A stretch of 64,000 nucleotides of DNA from assembly GCA_037501455.1 (NCBI GenBank), contig CM074862.1:65813501-65877500 (forward strand), given 5' to 3'. Each line of letters opens with the position of its first letter. Position 1 is the stretch's first letter. A program made the position numbers and the translations under genes. The DNA comes from Lantana camara (lineage: Eukaryota; Streptophyta; Magnoliopsida; Lamiales; Verbenaceae). The notes under the pieces were generated by a model. It made no database searches, was not told where the DNA came from, and was given only the letters and a program-made list of their open reading frames with translations. Positions 1 through 12,335 of the stretch are shown here, in pieces.

Positions 1-3000
1 TCCGCACACGCACCAAGCCACTGCAAACGGGTGACAAACGAAAACCAACCTAAGCTAGGCGGTACCTAAACCCTATAAAAGCGCAAAAATGCAAAACCTG
101 AATGCGGAAGCGATACAAAATACGAATTCTCAAAAACCTTAATCAGCAATCATAATTCATATATTTCAAAAAGTAACTCAACATCAACTAAATGGCTTCA
201 ACTGCCCTAGAAACCTGTCCCGATCAAACATATAATCAAAACGGGTTCATCTAAACCGAGCACCTGTCCTAACGTGTCCCGAAATTCATACATCCAAATC
301 ATGAGTACCAACCTGCTTAATATATACATATCATATAAATAGTTTCCTACCCAAATCAAAACAAGGTATTTAACAAATCAAACAGACCGACACAGACTCA
401 ACAGACCCGACTCAAGGCCGCCTAGCTCAAACCTGCAAGAACTGAAAAGTAGAAAAGAAGGGGGAGGGTCAGTCTCTAGAAGACTGAGCGAGCAGGTGCG
501 ATAAATATATATAAAAACATACACATGCAAGTCATAAATCCCGAGCAAGGTTTTATTTAAAGTTACTTCCCAAAAAGGGCAGAAGAATGACTAAGCAATG
601 CTCAGACTTTACGACTATTCATATTAAATTCATTAAGTTCATAATTCATACATAAACATAAAGGCTCGGCGAGTGAGCGTGCATCATCTCCAACCAAACT
701 CCGACCGTGTAAGACAAATATCATTGATTCACTAAATAGGTGATCATGCAATATATCATAATACACACAAATCATATATCATATCCTAAACATATTCGTT
801 TGGGCAATCCGTGTCCCGGCCTTCCCACACGGTGCCTATCAATCATAAACATAATCATAATCATAATCATAAAATAAGTTCCAACCTTCTTCCTCCGGGT
901 GGTGGACAGGTTAGCAAGACCCGACCACCTCATACATAATGGCTAGAGGGGTTCATGAGTCCCCAAAAGCCCGACTAGCGTTTTCTTGTCAAAACTCCTG
1001 ACGAGATTCATTTCGACGTAAAACATAGTGGAACTAGCACATGGGATCACCGTCGGCCCATGCCTCCCCGGATAGCCACATGTACTAAGTCCCTGGGCCC
1101 GTGAACATATCATACATGCATAATCTCGCCAAAACATTTGATTCATAAGAAACATAACATAATTCATAATTCATTATAAAAGGGTTTACTCGATCAAAGT
1201 TTACTCGATGACTCTATTTTAAAAGTAACATATATATATATATATATATAAGGTTTTGGCCAAAGCTTGTCACATAAGGTTGTTGGGTTTAATATGTAAC
1301 TAGAACGAAAACACCCTCACCTGGTACCAAACGAAGCCAAACCAAAAGCAAATGGTCCACCCCGAAACCTGCACGACCACAAGTCACCACCCCGGATGCA
1401 CCTGTACCAACTGATCGCATAAAAAGACGCACGGCACATGCTCAAGTACTTAAGAAATGGAATCACATAAGCCAAGTTCATAATCATACTAATTACTTGT
1501 AAAATAAAATATCGCATAGTTCAACATATTCACAAAGTAGATCAAGAGATGTTCTTATGCACAATCAATTCAAATAAACAAAATGGAAAGGCAATGCATG
1601 TCACATTATTTCATATAAATTCATATATCAAATAACCAATTTATATTCGTACGAATAACTTATTTATTAAGTACAAAAGTTCTAATTTAATCATATAAGT
1701 TTCATACAATTCATATATCTCATAATAGGATTATTTCAATTTAAGTGATTAGACTAATTAAAAAGCTTCAAGCTTAACCATAATAATTTATCTTAATCGA
1801 AATCATAATTAGCATAATTGTTTATCAATCGACAAGGACTAATTGAAGTCGTACAATTTATATGTTTAGTGAAATTACACATACATCCCTTCAAGTTTAA
1901 ACAAATAGCATGAATTCAACATATCGGGGTCCAATTTGCGAATCAATAAATTCATACATGTCACATTTCACTTAATACATGATTTTATATCTGTTGGCAT
2001 ACATATTGATCGACAAATACAACAATACACAATTTATTGCAATTAAAACAATTAATTCCAAATATTCAAATTATACAAAATAAATCACAATAAATCAACC
2101 GGGCATCCGATTGACAAACGGAAAGTGGCGTTGAACTCACCACAACAAGAGGAACTTGCTGTCCGAAGGGCGTCGAAATGCCGCCACCGAAAACAGCCGA
2201 ACCGCCACACACAACCGCCGGACCGCCACCTCCGGTGGTCGGAAAATTCCCCGGAAGGACAGAAACGTACGCCTCAGCCTGCTTGACAAAAGCCCTCAAC
2301 CAATTTCAGAAAATACCAAACACGTCGGACTTCGTTGATGAAAAACCGAACCGAAACCCAACAACGAAAATTGAAATTAAACGCAAACCGTAAAACGAAA
2401 ATGAAATCCGAGAATACCACCGTTGGAAAGCCCGTAACGAGGCTTTCAAAACCCATATCTCAATTGCCGGAAAAAGTTGCCGGAACAGTGACCTGTTTTG
2501 ACCCGCTGGTTCACCACCACCAACCGGTTTTCACACCGGCACCAACACGGAAAGCTTGTCCACGTCGAGATGAGTAATTTTTGTGAAGGGCTCGTCACCA
2601 AAATCCCGTCGGAAAAGGCCGAACCGCCCCCTCCAATGTCCACCGCTGCCCCTCGTCGGAAAACCCCATTTCCGGTCGCTTTCTCGCCAAACCAGTGCCG
2701 AAAATGAACTCGGGACGTTGAAAAACCCTGGAAACCGCTAACCCACGCCTGAAAAAGTCGCCGGAGGGTGGCGTTTGGTGGCGCTACAGTAACACGCGCC
2801 ACCGCCGCCGCCTTTGATCGGTGCGTGCGCCGCCGCACGGCGTCCGTTAGCTGTGCCGCCTACATGAAAAGTTACGCCGGGAAGCCTCCTGTCTGGGTTA
2901 GTGGCGCGTGTCGAAGAATTGTCGCCGGAGACCGCCGCGAAGAGGCGGCGAAGTGGCGGCTCTAAGCCGTGCCACCCACTGCTCCCCATAGCTCCACCAC

Positions 3001-3519
3001 CGCTGAGTTTCGGGCCTCGATTCTTGTACCATCGTGACCGGCTCGTCGAGCTAATAAATTTCCACTACTCAAACGTCGAATTCCGTCGAGAAACGAGTGA
3101 GAACGGATATGTGTGTGTTTTCACACCTCCACTATGTGAACAGTGCTAGATCGCCGGAAGAAGACGGCTGAGGCTGGAGCTGAAGTTCTGGTACGCAAAA
3201 CGAGGATCCGGGGTATATATCTCGGGTCCTCGTACACAAAAACGATCGGAAGAACGGGCTAACGAAGTCAGAATGGGGCAAACTTAGAGTCTACGGACTC
3301 GTCTCGATGCCCCGAACGCAGAAGAGGGGTCAAAGAGGTCGAACTCTCGACCGAACGAGAAATGACCGAATAACCCCTAAAAAGAGAAAATTACAAACAG
3401 GCCCCTAAACTCTAAAAGAGTTCAAAATAGCGCCAGGAAAAACAAAAAATAATATAATTAGACACATAATAAAGTTGGAACGTGACGTACCTTATACGTC
3501 GGACGAGCGGGGTGTTACA
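1..3519 (-). repeat. Del/Tekay-like LTR, family A, left end cut by window
   Basis: This long terminal repeat ends at 3519 with GGTGTTACA. Its body aligns by eye along its whole length with the two family-A LTRs at 17347-30973 and 34752-38241, starting about 65 bp inside them. Read on the minus strand it would begin TGTAACACCCCGC. A TATA-like stretch at 3212-3219 lies about 300 bp inside that end. The segment 2150-3000 is GC-rich with many CGCCGG blocks, shared by all three copies. No polypurine tract follows at 3520, so this is either a solo LTR or the 5' LTR of an element lying to the left. The short ORFs inside are not conserved as proteins and are not genes. Confidence 0.85.
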
Positions 3520-4379
3520 TTAGAGCCTCAGTCTCTTTCATTTTTTGGGGCCTTTTAAAGAGTTTTTTATCTGGAAGAGCGTAGACTTCTAAATTGGGCC
3601 TGTTGAGGGGGATATGCTCAAATCTGCGAGTAGGCGGTGGTGACTTACGATGCTCCTTATGAGGTTCCTCTCGCCCTCGCTCGCTTTTATGGGGCCCGGA
3701 ATGCCGGGAAGCATTGGACCCATACATGTCCTCGAGCGCGAAATACGGCTCGGTAATCTCCGTCATCGCCATGAGAGACACAGGTCGCTTCTTGACAATG
3801 GAATTCGTAAACTTCTTGCTCAAATAGTGTTTATGATTGCAAGCCTTGAAGAGTACGTAGATCAAGAAATCCATCGAGGGCCTCTCCACCAAGAGCACCT
3901 CCTTGTTAAATCGAGTGAAAAAGGATCGAAGAGATTCATGCTCGCCTTGGACCAAGTTATATAAAGCTGTAGGAGCGGTGACAGGTGCGTTCAAGGAGTT
4001 AAAATGGTTGCGGAAGGCGTTGGTGAGTTCAGCATATGAGTGGATCGAGCGTGGCGACAGTCGTTTGTACCACTCTTGAGCCATCCCCACAAGGGACGTA
4101 ACAAAGACCTTAGCACAGTAATGGCTCGAGTGCTCATATAAGTGCATCAAATGCAGGAAATGATCCAGGTGTTCTGTCGGATCTGCGGTCCCATCGTAAC
4201 GGTTAATGGAAGTGGGGACCTTGCGCATTCCGTCTTGGGCCATGAGAACTTCTTCCACGAGGGAAGAACCCCTCGCTAGCGGATGGTAATCATAACTCTC
4301 ATAATTTTCATCCTGTTCCTAGTGACGAGGAACTGGCTGCTGGCGGGCGTGGCGACGAGCGTCTCTGGCCTTGGCTCGA
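3520..4379 (-). pseudogene. Tat-lineage Ty3/gypsy gag fragment
   Basis: Minus-strand reading gives a retrotransposon Gag (capsid) with the Tat-type order: YDGTADPTEHLDHF near the start, then GMAQEWYKRLSPRSIHSY, then HESLRSFFTRFNKE, which is the Retrotrans_gag pattern. The protein would form the virus-like particle. The main open stretch is 3520-4258. Upstream sequence to 4379 (SYDYHPLARGSS) belongs to the same frame but has a TAG stop at about 4320. The 3' side is cut by the family-A LTR at 3519, so the last residues of the long ORF come from that LTR. The 5' side is cut by the Athila LTR at 4380. No zinc knuckle or pol is left. Confidence 0.8.
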
Positions 4380-5791
4380 TGATAACGTGCTTAATTTCCT
4401 AACTTTCATATTCTCGAGACTGCACTTTTGAGCTTAAATTGTGTTTATTTTGGTGCTCTTAATGGATTTTTATGCTTTAGTAGTGCAGGTGCCTTCAAGA
4501 TATTATTTTGGGCAAAATATATTAGATTTTTGTAAGAACTCGATTTGGGAGCTGTGAGGCTGTCTCTGTCACGTGGTTTACATGCATGGGAAGGAATTAA
4601 AGTACCATCCTTGATAATGATTTCAAGTGGCGAATTTACTTCTAATTTGGGCTGGACCTTCAGATTGAAGTATGGGCTTGGCGCGTTGGCCCAGTTGCAT
4701 GATTTGGTTTCCAAATTGGTTAAGTCTTGGGCGGCAAGCATTAGATGAGAGTCTGACTCCTTTTTGGACAAGGATTTGGGGCGTTTTCCGTGGTTATATA
4801 TTCAGGCCTTTGGAGCAGATTTGAAGACAACTTTTACACACTCAATTTCACATGATTCTGGGCAAGACCAAAGGCGGGCAAGAGCTTAAAGATTCCTCCG
4901 AGAGCAAAACCTTTCCTCCTTTCTTAGTTAGCTTATGTTTTTACTTTATTTCTTACTTTCGATCAATATATCTATGAACAACTAATTCCATAGTACTTAA
5001 ATAGGATTTTACAATTCATGTTTTTGACATCGTGAGACCTAATTAGTTTTATAATTCCGTTTTAGTTAAAGTATTTATTAATTCCCCGTATGCCTTGTTT
5101 ATTGTTAATTATTTACTTAGTTAATTAGGGCCCAATTTTCTAAGTAGATGGTTGCATATCGCTAATCTTGATTGCATGAAGTATATGTAGTGCTTGATAG
5201 ATAATTAGTAGCGCGTTAGTGATAGGAAGTCGTGAAGTCGAATCTGATTCACTAAGGGAATTAATAATCGAATTTGAATCTTGCACGTATCGTGACTTGG
5301 TTAATTTGGGCTAGTGTTTTCTTAATCCTTAAGGCTGTTGAATCACAGAATCTTTTCGAGTGTCTCTAGGGGTTGTGAGTTGATTAGGGAATAATTGTCG
5401 GGTGTCTCTAGGTTATTCTATTAATTAAGAGAAAACGAGGCGGAGTCGAGTGCCTCTATCTGCTATAGCTAGTCTAGTTGAATAACTGAATTTATCCTTG
5501 CGTCTATGATCGATGTCCTATACTGAATTGTGAATCCTAGCTAAGTATTGTCTTCTCAACTGATTTATCAAAAACCCCAACTTCTAAGCTATTTATTGTT
5601 TTTCCTCTATAATTAGTCAGTTTAATCTCAAACACACCCCCCTTGGTTTTTACTCGTTAATTTTAGTGAGCTCTTTTACGGATAATTAGAATTATTTTCA
5701 ACCAATCTCTGTGGATTCGACCCGTTCGCACTATACTCAGTTTTTAGTTGTGAATAGGATTACTTTATTTTAACAATTTCAATGCTTATCA
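4380..5791 (+). repeat. Athila 5' LTR
   Basis: It starts TGATAACGTGCTTAATTTCC, the usual Athila/Calypso LTR start, and ends with CTTATCA just before the primer site. Length is 1412 bp, normal for the lineage. It interrupts the Tat gag fragment, so Athila inserted after that element. The left flank is CTCGA, but no right flank survives to confirm a target duplication. Confidence 0.75.
4795..4801 (+). promoter_or_regulatory. Candidate TATA box of Athila LTR
   Basis: TATATAT at 415 bp into the LTR, followed by a moderately GC-rich stretch, is the best core-promoter match in this LTR. Assignment is by position and sequence only. Confidence 0.35.
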
Positions 5792-5796
5792 AATTT

Positions 5797-5814
5797 TGGC
5801 GCCGTTGTCGGAGA
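5797..5814 (+). other. Athila primer binding site (tRNA-Asp type)
   Basis: TGGCGCCGTTGTCGGAGA follows the LTR end by 5 nt. It matches the Athila consensus primer site complementary to tRNA-Asp apart from a few changes. Confidence 0.85.
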
Positions 5815-5842
5815 TTGGTGCTAATCGAATTTAATTATTTTT

Positions 5843-6260
5843 ATGAACAGGAGTATTCACGGAGTTGACGAGCCGATTTTCGATCCCGAGATCGAAAAAA
5901 CCACAAAATCGTTAAGGAAGCAAGCTAAAACACGCAAGAACCTAGCGGAAAATTCCGATCTGACCTAATCTGAAGAGTCCAGCACTGAGTCGGAACATCC
6001 AGAAGACGAACATAAAGGTTTGATTGCAAGGTTTGACCAGACCTTAACGATGGCAGTACAACCGGTAGGTGTGACCATGCGCGATCTGGCGCGTCCTGCT
6101 ACTGCACAGCAGCCCTCTGCATCAGTTTTCCAGAGGTGGGTGCTGGTTTTGAGCTAAAGACCGGCACAATACATCTACTCCCCGTCTTTCGCGGTCTAGA
6201 AAACGAAATGCTCACCAACACCTGAGCAAGTTCCACACGGTCTGCTGCTCTACCAAGCCA
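5843..6260 (+). pseudogene. Athila gag, N-terminal part
   Basis: The likely start is ATG 5843, 29 nt after the primer site, giving MNRSIHGVDEPIFDPEIEK and a charged, serine/glutamate-rich region (SEESSTESEHPEDEH). A TAA stop interrupts at about 5967, and frame changes follow before 6260. The last codons resemble the ENPHQHLSKFHTVC part of Athila Gag, just upstream of the capsid core. The reading is then cut by the solo LTR at 6266 and resumes at 8805. Confidence 0.7.
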
Positions 6261-6265
6261 CATGG

Positions 6266-8799
6266 TGTAGCACCCGGAACACCGAGATGCCACACCCCCG
6301 CACTATAGCTCAGTCCACATACGAAATGGATGATCCGTACATGAACCAAGACTATAGCAAACGGGTGACAAAATAAGAAACCATCTAGCTAGGCAGGACT
6401 AGACCGCAATTCAATTACTCACCAACATACATAATCAATAATACGGAAGCATAAGATACATACATTCAATAATTTAACATCACCATGTTCACCATTTCTT
6501 AAATACAATACAAACCATCTTCCAAATTAAAAAGTGCCAAAAGGTTCATAACATTGCAATTATGCATTAGTAATATACAAGGAACATGCTAGACTCAAAA
6601 GTAAAGACCTGACTCAACCCCGCCTAGCACTCAACCTGTAAAACTAAAAATATGAGGGTGTCAGTCTACCGAAGACTGTGTGAGGGGTTTATAAATAAAT
6701 ATTAGCGTAATTACCATGCAAGCCATAGTCTCGGGTAAGGTTTTATAAAAGAGAAGCCATATAAGTTCGATAATAAAATACAACTCGCCCGAGATTACAA
6801 CTAATCAATTTAACAATATAACCGTTATCACTTCAATTCAATCAGTGGCCCAGCGAGTGAGGGTAATTCTCCAACCTTACTCCGACAGTGAACATTACCA
6901 ATATTTAGATTATCAATGGTTAAGTGAGCATGCAAGTTATTAAAGTGCACAATAAGCAGTTTCAATTCCCTTCTTCCTCCGGTGATGGTGGGATTGCGAG
7001 GCCCCACCACCCAATAACGGCGAGCATAGGGTTCATGAGTCCCTATGCCCGGGACTCCTTCCCCCACTAATCTCCTAGTTGGTTCAGGGGGCATCCCAAA
7101 GTTGTGAGGATAGTGCAAGAGTTACCCGTCAGCCCTTGCTTCATCGGTTGGCTCAATACACTACCCTCGGGCCCAAGTGAACATGCTTTACTCGCCAAAA
7201 AATCAATCAATCATGATACGTTCAGTATGGCACGAGAAATCATTTGCAAAGGATAAAGGTTTTGAGAAAGATATATATATATATACATTTTGGCCGAAAC
7301 ATCACGTAGGGTTATACGGGTTCTATAAATCTAGTAATTAAACCTCACCAGTGCTGATAAAATAACAAGGATACAATTATGAAGCTTGCTCCTTATCAAC
7401 AGGAAGACAATCTGTGTAAAAAGGGAGCCAAGGAATGAAAGGAATGCAATAAGAGAGGTTTTGGTGAAGTTTGGTAAAAAAAGGACAATTTCAGGAAACA
7501 TACATGCTGAGGGAAAACTGGAATATCTTTAATTATAGAAGTGAGAATTGGATTTTTTTTGTTGGGAATGAAACTAGACTCAAAGACCTTTCAAAGGATA
7601 TACGGTTCGTATTCTAGTTCAAAGAGAGGAGAACATGGCGTAAGCTTGAAGTTAGGTGAGTGCAGTTTCTCGAGAAAATAGCGGCACCTAAAATAATTGA
7701 TTATATCTCACAATTCACAAAATATATTGAGATGAGTCCAATTTGAGGTTGTTCTAGACTTCAATAGGTTTCAAACGGTTCAAAAATCAGGTCATTTGGA
7801 GTTCGGATGAGGGAGCAATGCCCGTTTGAAAATTGGCCTAGAAACCCAAACTGGGCATTTGGAAAGGCTCGGGGAAGGCAGCAGGTTCTTAAACGGGCAT
7901 TTGGTAATATAACTAGAGGGCCAAACGCCTGTTTGGAAGTGAACTGGGCGAAAAACAGGGGAAAAACAGGCTATGGGTACGGGAATTGGCTCCCAAGCCT
8001 TCCCAACACAAAATCAATGCAAGAAATCAACCTAAAACTAACATATAACATGTATATGATCATATAAATCAATTAGGCAACATTTAATCCATCAAATGTG
8101 CATCAATCATCAAGGAATCATCAATCAAAACCCATATAATTCCATGGCCTCCAACTCTCATTTTATACAAGAATTCATGCAAGCTTTGAAGATTAATGAT
8201 CCTAATCATGCTTCTAACATCAAATAAACAAGTAATCACATCATAGATTCTTAAACCCTACTTCATGTATAAATCAAGAACTCAATAATATCTCCAACTC
8301 TACCTTAGTGAAAGAAAGAAGAGATGAAATGAAGTGATGATGTTGATGCTCCAAAATATGCAATTTCCCCTTGAATTCAAGCTTGAAAATGATGAAATCC
8401 ACTTCTTCTCCTTGGGGTTTTTGGATCGGGATGAGGGAGAGAGAGGAGGGATCATGTGTGTATATGTTTATATACAATAAAGTGATATATGCTAGATATT
8501 ATATGACTAGACATAAATTGCAATTTAATCCCTCTAAATCATAAGTCATGCAATTAGGTTCACACTCATGGAAAATGGTCATTTAAGTCCCAAGCAAAGT
8601 TAATGCAATTAAGTCCACCAATTTAAGAAATGATCACTTAAGGGCAATTAGGTAATTAAACCACATTTGTCAAATAATTCAAGTAATTTCTCACGTTAAC
8701 AATTATTTCATATAAGTTCATATAAAATATAGTGCATCTAAGGTTATGTAATGTATATAAATTATCACATATTGCACATAGGAAAAACGGGGAGTTGCC
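6266..8799 (-). mobile_element. Solo LTR of family B (Del/Tekay-like)
   Basis: Bounded by TGTAGCACCC at 6266 and a degraded GGGGAGTTGCC at 8799, with a 5-bp target duplication CATGG at 6261-6265 and 8800-8804. Read on the minus strand it matches the family-B LTRs at 32128-34714 and 38793-42478. No primer site, polypurine tract or coding sequence is present, so it is a solo LTR left by LTR-LTR recombination. It interrupts Athila gag. A cluster of palindromes lies at 7816-7936. A (TA)n tract lies at 7269-7284. The divergent termini suggest an old insertion. Confidence 0.85.
7816..7936. repeat. Palindrome cluster, CCAAAY-GGGC-RTTTGG type
   Basis: Four related inverted repeats in the minus-strand solo LTR: 7816-7828, 7846-7862, 7891-7904 and CCAAACGCCTGTTTGG at 7921-7936. 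Same LTR position as the clusters at 33064 and 39933 but with different arms. Confidence 0.8.
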
Positions 8800-8804
8800 C
8801 ATGG

Positions 8805-9963
8805 GGTCACCGAGGACCAAATCAAACTGAGAGCCTTCCCGTTCTCCTTGCAAGATGCTACTGAGGCTTGGCTTTATTCTCTTCCATCGGGAACCATTAC
8901 TACTTGGGCACAAATGCGGGAGAAGTTCTTGGATAAGTATTTCCCAACATCACGAGAGATTGATCTCCATCGGGAGATTGTTGCAATCAAGCAAAAAGAG
9001 CATGAGAGTCTTCATGAGTATTGGGAATGCTACAAGAAATTGCTTGCACTTTGTCCACAGCATGGTTTCCCAGAAAACACGATCATCCATTACTTTTCTG
9101 GAGGCCTGATGCCAGCTGATATGAAGATGTTGGATGCTGCGTGTGGTGGAACCATTATGGACAAGACCCTAGCAGAATTGAAGGACATGATCGAGAAAGC
9201 CTCGGTCGAGTTCACCACTCGGAACACTAATGCGGCAATTCTTCCTCCTTAGATGAAATTAAAAATATGTTGAATGTTTTGGTTTCTAATCTTGGTGCAG
9301 GTAACCTACAAGTTGCACAGGTTTGTCAACTTTGCGCAAGCGCAATGCGCCCCACCGATGCTTGCCCTACTCTCCAAGAGGGAACAGTGTAGAATTCTAA
9401 TGCAGCAGAATTACAACCCCTTCTCCAACACTTACAACCCTGGATGGAAAAATCACCCTAGCCTTAGCAATGCCCAGAAACCAAAGCCACCCAATTTCCA
9501 GAATTTCGTACCTAGACCTCTGCAACCCCAACAGTACAAGCAACAACCAAACCAATCCCTCAACCCCCAAGATATTTGAATCAATATCTTGGAAAACCAA
9601 GTAAAAAATTTAGAAACTCAATTGGGACAGATTGCAACTGTTTTACACAGAATTTAGAATCAGGGGAAATTGCCTTCGCAAACGGAGGACCCTAGGCAGA
9701 ACGTTAGTGCGATCACGCTCAAAAGTGGCAAGGAGCTTCCTCTGCCACCAGAAAAGGAACAAGGGAGAAAGTCTGGGTCTGTAGACGATAGCAAAGAAGG
9801 TACTACTTCTAAGAATGACCATGCCTCAACCCCAAACCTTCAGAGAGACAAAGATTGTCGTACAGCCGCAACCCCTGGTAATCCCACCCCCGTTCCCTCA
9901 ATTCTTGGCCGAGATAAAAAAGTAGAAGGAAGAAAAGAACATCCTAGAGACGTTTCGCAAAGT
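8805..9963 (+). pseudogene. Athila gag, C-terminal part
   Basis: Continues the gag after the solo LTR. The capsid core is clear: KLRAFPFSLQDATEAWLYSL, then TITTWAQMREKFLDKYFP, then ESLHEYWECYKKLLALCPQH. The open frame 8848-9252 ends in TAG. Frameshifted segments follow with two Athila hallmarks, NPFSNTYNPGWKNHPSLS near 9415-9470 and PSQTEDPRQNVSAITLKSG near 9670-9730. These are typical of the proline- and glutamine-rich tail of Athila Gag that leads into protease. Function when intact: particle assembly and RNA packaging. At least three lesions break it here. Confidence 0.85.
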
Positions 9964-10960
9964 TGAGGTAAATATACCGTTTTTAGAGGCCATCCAACAA
10001 ATCCCTAGGTATGCTAAATTTCTCAAAGAGCTCTGTACCAATAAGAAGAAATTAAAGGGGAATGAAAAGGTAAGTGTGGGGGAGAACGTATCCGCTGTCT
10101 TGCAAAAGAAACTCCCCCCTAAGTGTCGGGATCAAGGTATGTTCTCTATACCATGTAAAATTGGTAATCTAGGAATAAAAAAGACCATGTGAGATTTAGG
10201 TGTTTCTATTAACATTATGCCACTATCTGTTTATAATGCACTTAATCTTGGCCCCTTGAAAGGTACAGGTGTCATCATTCAATTGGTGGACCGTTCTATC
10301 GTATATCCTGAGGGTGTTCTAGAGGATGTCCTGGTTCAAATCAATGATCTAGCTTTTCCAGCAGATTTCGTCGTACTAGACATGGAGGACAACAACTCTA
10401 AAAAATCGTTCGATATTCTTTTGGGTTGCCCATTTTTTAGCACGGCTAGGGCTAAGGTTGATGTTCATGATGGTTTACTAACTCTTGAGTTTGATGGTGA
10501 CATGGTTAAATTTAATGTGTATGATGTTATGAAAAGGCCTGATGAGCATTCTAGAGTATTTAGCATTGATGTAGTTGATGATTTAACCGAGAAAATGTTC
10601 GAGCTGAATAATTTAGAGGCTTTGCATTATGCTCTGTGTCAAAGTTTTAGCGCTAAGGAATTACGTGATTTTGCAAGAGAATTTGAAATACCTAGTGAAC
10701 TATTTTATGTAGTGCATGAATTAGATGTTTCAAATCATTTTGTGGGTACTTTGTCAAAGCTTTAATTGCCTATTTCACAAACTAAATTGCTACCTTCAAT
10801 TGTGCAGGCCCCCGAATTGGAACTCAAGACGTTGCCGGATTATCTCAAGTACGCCTTCCTGGGCGCAAAGGAGACCCTTCCCGTAATCATCTCTAGTGTA
10901 CTAGGCCCGTTGGAAGAGGAAAAATTAATTCGAGTGCTTAGGGAGTTCAATGAAGCAATC
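9964..10960 (+). pseudogene. Athila aspartic protease region
   Basis: The frame reads FLEAIQQIPRYAKFLKELC, then CKIGNLGIKKTM, a stop, then DLGVSINIMPLSVYNAL. DLGVS is the Athila form of the aspartyl-protease active-site motif. The stop immediately before it (about 10191) replaces the usual cysteine codon, a one-base change. Downstream, ILLGCPFFSTARAKVDV is the second conserved protease block. The frame then runs as a connector (AKELRDFAREFEIPSELFYV) towards RT, with a TAA at 10763. The protease would cleave the Gag-Pol polyprotein. Confidence 0.8.
10072..10086 (+). other. Internal polypurine-like motif
   Basis: AAGTGTGGGGGAGAA lies inside the gag-pol connector and shares AAGTGTGGGGGA with the 3'-proximal tract at 16078. 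It could act as an internal (central) plus-strand primer, or it may only reflect the codons of SVGEN. Confidence 0.3.
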
Positions 10961-11935
10961 GGTTGGACCATAGCCGAATAAAAGGGATAAGTCCGTCAAC
11001 CTACATGCATAAGATAATCCTACCCGATGATGCAAAAACAAAACGACAAGCTCAACGTCGGCTTAACCCACCAATGATGGAAGTCGTAAAAAAGGAGATA
11101 TTAAAACTTTTAGATGCAGGTGTGATATTTCCGGTCTCAGATAGCGAGGGGGTAAGCCCGGTACAGGTAGTTCCAAAGAAAATAGGCATCACGGTTATCA
11201 AAAACAACGAAGGTGATATGGTACCCACCCGCGTTCAAAATGGGTGGAGGGTTTGTATGGACTGTAGAGGCTTAAATTCTTTAACTAAAAAGGACCACTT
11301 CCCCTCCCTTTTATTGACCAAATGTTAGAACGTTTAGCTGGTAAATCTCATTATTGTTATCTTGATGGCTATTCAGGTTTCTACCAACTTCCAGTGGCTC
11401 CCGAGAATCAAAGTAAAACTACATTCACTTGCTAATTTGGAACTTTCGCGTTCAGAAGGATGCCGTTCGGTCTTTGTAATGCCCCGGACTTTTCAGCGAT
11501 GTATGGTGAGCATATTCTCTGATTTTGTCGAGCAAATAATTGAGGTATTTATGGACGACTTTACAGTTTACGATAATTCTTTTGACGAATGTCTTGAAAA
11601 TTTGGCTAAGGTTTTGAAAAGATGTTCTGAAAATAACTTAGTTTTTAACTTTGAAAAATGCCACTTTATGGTAGATAAGGGAATTATTTTTGGTCATGTG
11701 GTTTCTCATAAGAGAATAAAGGTTGATAAATCGAAAAATGGACGTTGTGAAATCCCTGCCTTACCCCGTAAGTGTGCGGGAGATTCTATGTTTCCTTGGC
11801 CATGTAGGTTTCTATAAGCGTTTTATACATGATTTCTCAAAGATCACTAGACCCCTCTATAAGGAAGCCTTTGACGTGTTAAAGGAGAGGCTGGTTTCTA
11901 CACCAATTATGCAACCACCGAATTAGAACTACCCC
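10961..11935 (+). pseudogene. Athila reverse transcriptase
   Basis: RT blocks appear in order: KRQAQRRLNPPMMEVVKKEI, then GWRVCMDCRGLNSLTKKDHF, then DGYSGFYQ in a shifted frame, then FRRMPFGLCNAP, then the catalytic FMDD at 11548-11559, then NFEKCHFMVDKG. FMDD in place of YVDD is usual for Athila. There are at least four frameshifts (near 10978, 11310, 11485 and 11740) and in-frame stops, so no enzyme could be made. The thumb and connection region (FLGHVGFYKRFIHDFSKI) lies near 11780-11850. Confidence 0.88.
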
Positions 11936-12335
11936 TTCAAGATCATGTGTGACGCAAGTGACTATACGGTTGGAGCTATTTTGGGTCAACGGATTGATAA
12001 AAACCCGCATGTCTTATATTACGCATCCAAGATGTTTGATAATGTGCAGATCAATTACACCACTACGGAAAAGAACTCTTATCCGTTGTTTTTGCTTTAG
12101 ACAAGTTTAGATCATATCTTTTAGCTACTAAAGTGGTTATTTTCTCTGATCATGCAGCGTTGAAGTTCCTGTTAATGAAGAAGGATGCGAAGCCCAGGCT
12201 AATCCGTTGGATTTTACTCCTTCAGGAGTTTGATCTAGAAATACGCGATAAGAAAGGTTCCGAAAATCTCATTGCCGACCATCTTATCAGAATTCTAGGA
12301 GAAATTCCAAGCTCAAGGCCAATACGTACGAGTTT
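11936..12335 (+). pseudogene. Athila RNase H
   Basis: IMCDASDYTVGAILGQR contains the first catalytic Asp. It is followed by YYASKMFDNVQINYTTTEK, and after a frameshift near 12080 by VIFSDHAALKFLLMKKDAKP and [20 protein letters not shown] with ADHL. These are the standard blocks of the Ty3/gypsy RNase H that degrades the RNA template strand. Confidence 0.85.

Noticed and set aside
1229..1250. TA dinucleotide run
   Set aside because: Simple microsatellite inside an LTR, one of several in the window, with no sign of function.
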